This document shows positions 62,409 through 64,000 of a stretch of 64,000 nt of DNA, in pieces. The DNA is taken from NCBI RefSeq assembly GCF_040256745.1, contig NZ_CP138335.1, forward strand, positions 1,178,001 to 1,242,000, written 5' to 3'. How positions within the stretch are numbered: position 1 is the first letter of the stretch; every line of letters starts with the position of its first letter. The notes beneath the pieces are model-generated. The model saw only the letters and a list, made by a program, of their open reading frames with translations. It was not told where the DNA came from and ran no database searches. The position numbers and the translations under genes were made by a program. The stretch is from Scrofimicrobium sp. R131 (GTDB lineage Bacteria > Actinomycetota > Actinomycetes > Actinomycetales > Actinomycetaceae).

Positions 62409-63260
62409 CTACTTGCTGGCGGCCACCACCTCGCGGTAGACCGGCTCGAACGCGACTTCGTGCCCGCTCATCAATTTGACCTGTGCCAACCCCTGATAAA
62501 CCAGCATGGCCAGCGGGTCGATCACCAGGGCGCCGGCGTCCACGAATGTCTGCGTCAGCTCAGAGTGGGCCGCATAGGTGACATCCAGCAGGATCTGATC
62601 CGGTCGGGGAGCCGCAAACTCCACCAGTTGGGCGGAAGCTTCCGCCGGGACGGTCGAGAGCACCAGGTCGGCCCGGGACAGTACCTCCCGAACCAGGTCG
62701 GTGCGATCCCACTTGATCGGGGTAAAACTCACTCCGAGCCGGCCGGCGGCCAAGGTGACGTTGCCGGCCCCCTGAAAACTGCGCCCCACCACCGAAACCT
62801 GATCGAACCCGAGGGTCATGGCCGCAGCCAAAGCGGATGAGGCCGTGGCCCGCGTTCCAATTATCACGGCCTGTTTTCGCGCCGCGCGATTCTGCGCGGC
62901 AAATTCTTCCAGCGTGTCCCCGAACGGGGCGCGAACCGACTCGACTATGCCGTGCACGTCGGTATTGAACGCCCCCCAGAGTCCCGCGGCCGGCACCAGC
63001 GTGTTCGCCGCCCCCACCGTCTTAGCCAGCCCGTCGGACACGTCGGCAAACGAGAGCGCCACCTGCTTGCACGGCATGGTCACGCTGATTCCGGCGCAGT
63101 CTCCGTCCAGGCTCTCGGCGAACTCCGGGAACGATGATTCAGTCACCTCGAACTGCCGATACTCCCAGTCCAACCCGGCTAGCCGGTACGCCGTTCGATG
63201 CAGGACCGGAGAGAGCGAATGGGCAATCGGAGACCCGATGACCGCCGCCCACCGAGTCAT
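62409..63260 (-). CDS. aroE: Shikimate dehydrogenase
   Basis: A 283-aa NADP-dependent enzyme reducing 3-dehydroshikimate. It has VIGSPIAHSLSPVLHRTAY, the catalytic Lys in SVTMPCKQVALSF, NTLV, Asp in FNTDVHG, and a C-terminal YQGLAQVKLMSG. The cofactor loop reads IIGTRATASSALAAAM, where typical AroE has GAGG; this Gly loss is also frequent in actinobacteria. ATG 63260 overlaps the mltG stop by 4 bp. Confidence 0.93.
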   Translation of the reverse strand: MTRWAAVIGSPIAHSLSPVLHRTAYRLAGLDWEYRQFEVTESSFPEFAESLDGDCAGISVTMPCKQVALSFADVSDGLAKTVGAANTLVPAAGLWGAFNTDVHGIVESVRAPFGDTLEEFAAQNRAARKQAVIIGTRATASSALAAAMTLGFDQVSVVGRSFQGAGNVTLAAGRLGVSFTPIKWDRTDLVREVLSRADLVLSTVPAEASAQLVEFAAPRPDQILLDVTYAAHSELTQTFVDAGALVIDPLAMLVYQGLAQVKLMSGHEVAFEPVYREVVAASK

Positions 63261-64000
63261 TGGCGACACTCCCCCGGGTTCTCTTCGCACCACTGCTGCA
63301 ACTGTTCGGTCAGCGTCTGCAACTCGTCGTGCGAGTCGGTGAAGACGGTCTCGCCGGTCGTCAGGTTGACGGTGACAAAGTAGAGCCAGTCACCTTCGGC
63401 CGGGTGCAGCACCGCTTGGATCGCCGCGGCTGAAGGGCTCGCGATCGGTCCGGCCGGCAACCCCTTCACCTTGTAGGTGTTGTACGGGTTGTCATCGTCA
63501 AACGCGGCCGAATCGGGCAGTCCCCCGGTCCCACCGACCCCGTATGCCACGGTGGAGTCCATCTGCAGCATCCCGCGAGTCGGACCCTCCGGATCCGCGA
63601 TCCGATTCTCAATCACGCGAGCCACCTTGGGCATGTCTTCTTCCCGGTTCACCTCGCGCTCAACAATAGAGGCCTTGATCAGGGTTTCCTGCCACTTGTC
63701 CTCCGGCACCCCTTCGGACTTGAGGTAGTCGACCGTCCCCTTGACCATCTCGGAGAAGACCTCGGTCGGGGTGCTGGTAGGTGAGAAATCGTACGAGCCG
63801 GGCCAGAGCCACCCCTCCAGATTCCCCTTGGCGGCGGCGGGCAGATCGGTAACGCCCGACGGGTCGTCCACCACGGCGTTGACCTCGTCGGCGCTAAAAC
63901 CGGCCACCGTCTCCAGCTTCTCGGCAATCTGCGAGACCGTCTGACCCGGATTGACCGTGATGGTGTTTTCCTTCCGGTTCGTCTCATCCAGCAGTGCTGC
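63257..64000 (-). CDS. mltG: Endolytic murein transglycosylase MltG (5' end cut by window)
   Basis: The last 247 residues of a YceG-family protein; the start lies beyond the right edge. It cuts nascent glycan strands at the membrane. The LysM-like subdomain portion TITVNPGQTVSQIAEKL is followed by the catalytic segment, with Glu in SIVEREVNREEDMPKVARVIENR, LQMDSTVAYG, and YNTYKVKGLPAGPIASPSAAAIQA in pieces. It heads the mltG-aroE-A24-aroC run, as in other actinobacteria. Confidence 0.93.
   Translation of the reverse strand, partial: AALLDETNRKENTITVNPGQTVSQIAEKLETVAGFSADEVNAVVDDPSGVTDLPAAAKGNLEGWLWPGSYDFSPTSTPTEVFSEMVKGTVDYLKSEGVPEDKWQETLIKASIVEREVNREEDMPKVARVIENRIADPEGPTRGMLQMDSTVAYGVGGTGGLPDSAAFDDDNPYNTYKVKGLPAGPIASPSAAAIQAVLHPAEGDWLYFVTVNLTTGETVFTDSHDELQTLTEQLQQWCEENPGECRQ

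Overview
The window looks like one continuous stretch of a high-GC actinobacterial chromosome, with no mobile element, phage, rRNA, tRNA or CRISPR array. Lineage markers visible in the sequence are an RbpA, an actinobacterial integration host factor (mIHF), a GarA-type FHA protein, the DUF881/small-basic-protein cluster, PafB/PafC, HelY, and the conserved order aroE, aroC, aroB, efp, nusB, mihF, gmk, rpoZ, coaBC, metK, priA, fmt, rsmB, rpe. An AroK-AroB fusion and the loss of several normally linked genes point, as an inference, to a reduced-genome actinomycete such as a member of the Actinomycetaceae.

Layout. About 0.1-2.1 kb holds a galactokinase-like kinase with a sugar-1-phosphate nucleotidyltransferase. 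2.2-4.9 kb holds small stress genes (macro domain, cupin, an OhrR-type MarR regulator, pirin). 5.0-8.6 kb is a metal and thiol region: HMA protein, P-type ATPase and an FNR-like regulator as one operon, then a Cys-rich small protein with a DUF4395 membrane protein behind a CsoR/CstR-type operator. 8.6-20.2 kb is mixed metabolism: DUF1846, pyridoxal kinase, thymidine kinase, Dyp peroxidase, epimerase, MPG glycosylase, proBA, amidase, K+ channel and a pair of SMR exporters under a guanidine-III riboswitch. 20.3-29.2 kb is amino-acid biosynthesis: argCJBD behind an Arg-rich leader peptide, lysC-asd, thrC-thrB. 29.3-38.5 kb is cell envelope and regulation: L,D-transpeptidase, der, murE, the DUF881/sbp/garA/ftsR/merR cluster and rbpA. 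From 38.5 kb to the end nearly everything is on the minus strand: ppm, lnt, helY, pafCB, hisG-hisE, an FMN-riboswitch-controlled RibX/RibY-like transporter, the rpe to mihF housekeeping run, nusB-efp, the shikimate genes, and a truncated mltG at the right edge.

How it works together. Two metabolite-sensing RNAs (guanidine-III and FMN) sit directly before the transporters for their ligands. The FMN-controlled importer stands after rpe, where relatives often carry riboflavin synthesis genes, which suggests dependence on imported riboflavin. The metal ATPase operon appears to be controlled by its own thiol-switch FNR-like regulator. Many first genes of transcription units carry a TANNNT hexamer 6-7 nt before the start codon and no Shine-Dalgarno sequence, so leaderless mRNAs are probably common. 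Three convergent gene pairs share a single CTAG as both stop codons. I saw no unmistakably new multi-gene system; the strongest candidates for new biology are the leaderless Arg leader peptide before argC, the FNR-like/ATPase thiol circuit, and the orphan CsoR/CstR-type operator before DUF4395.
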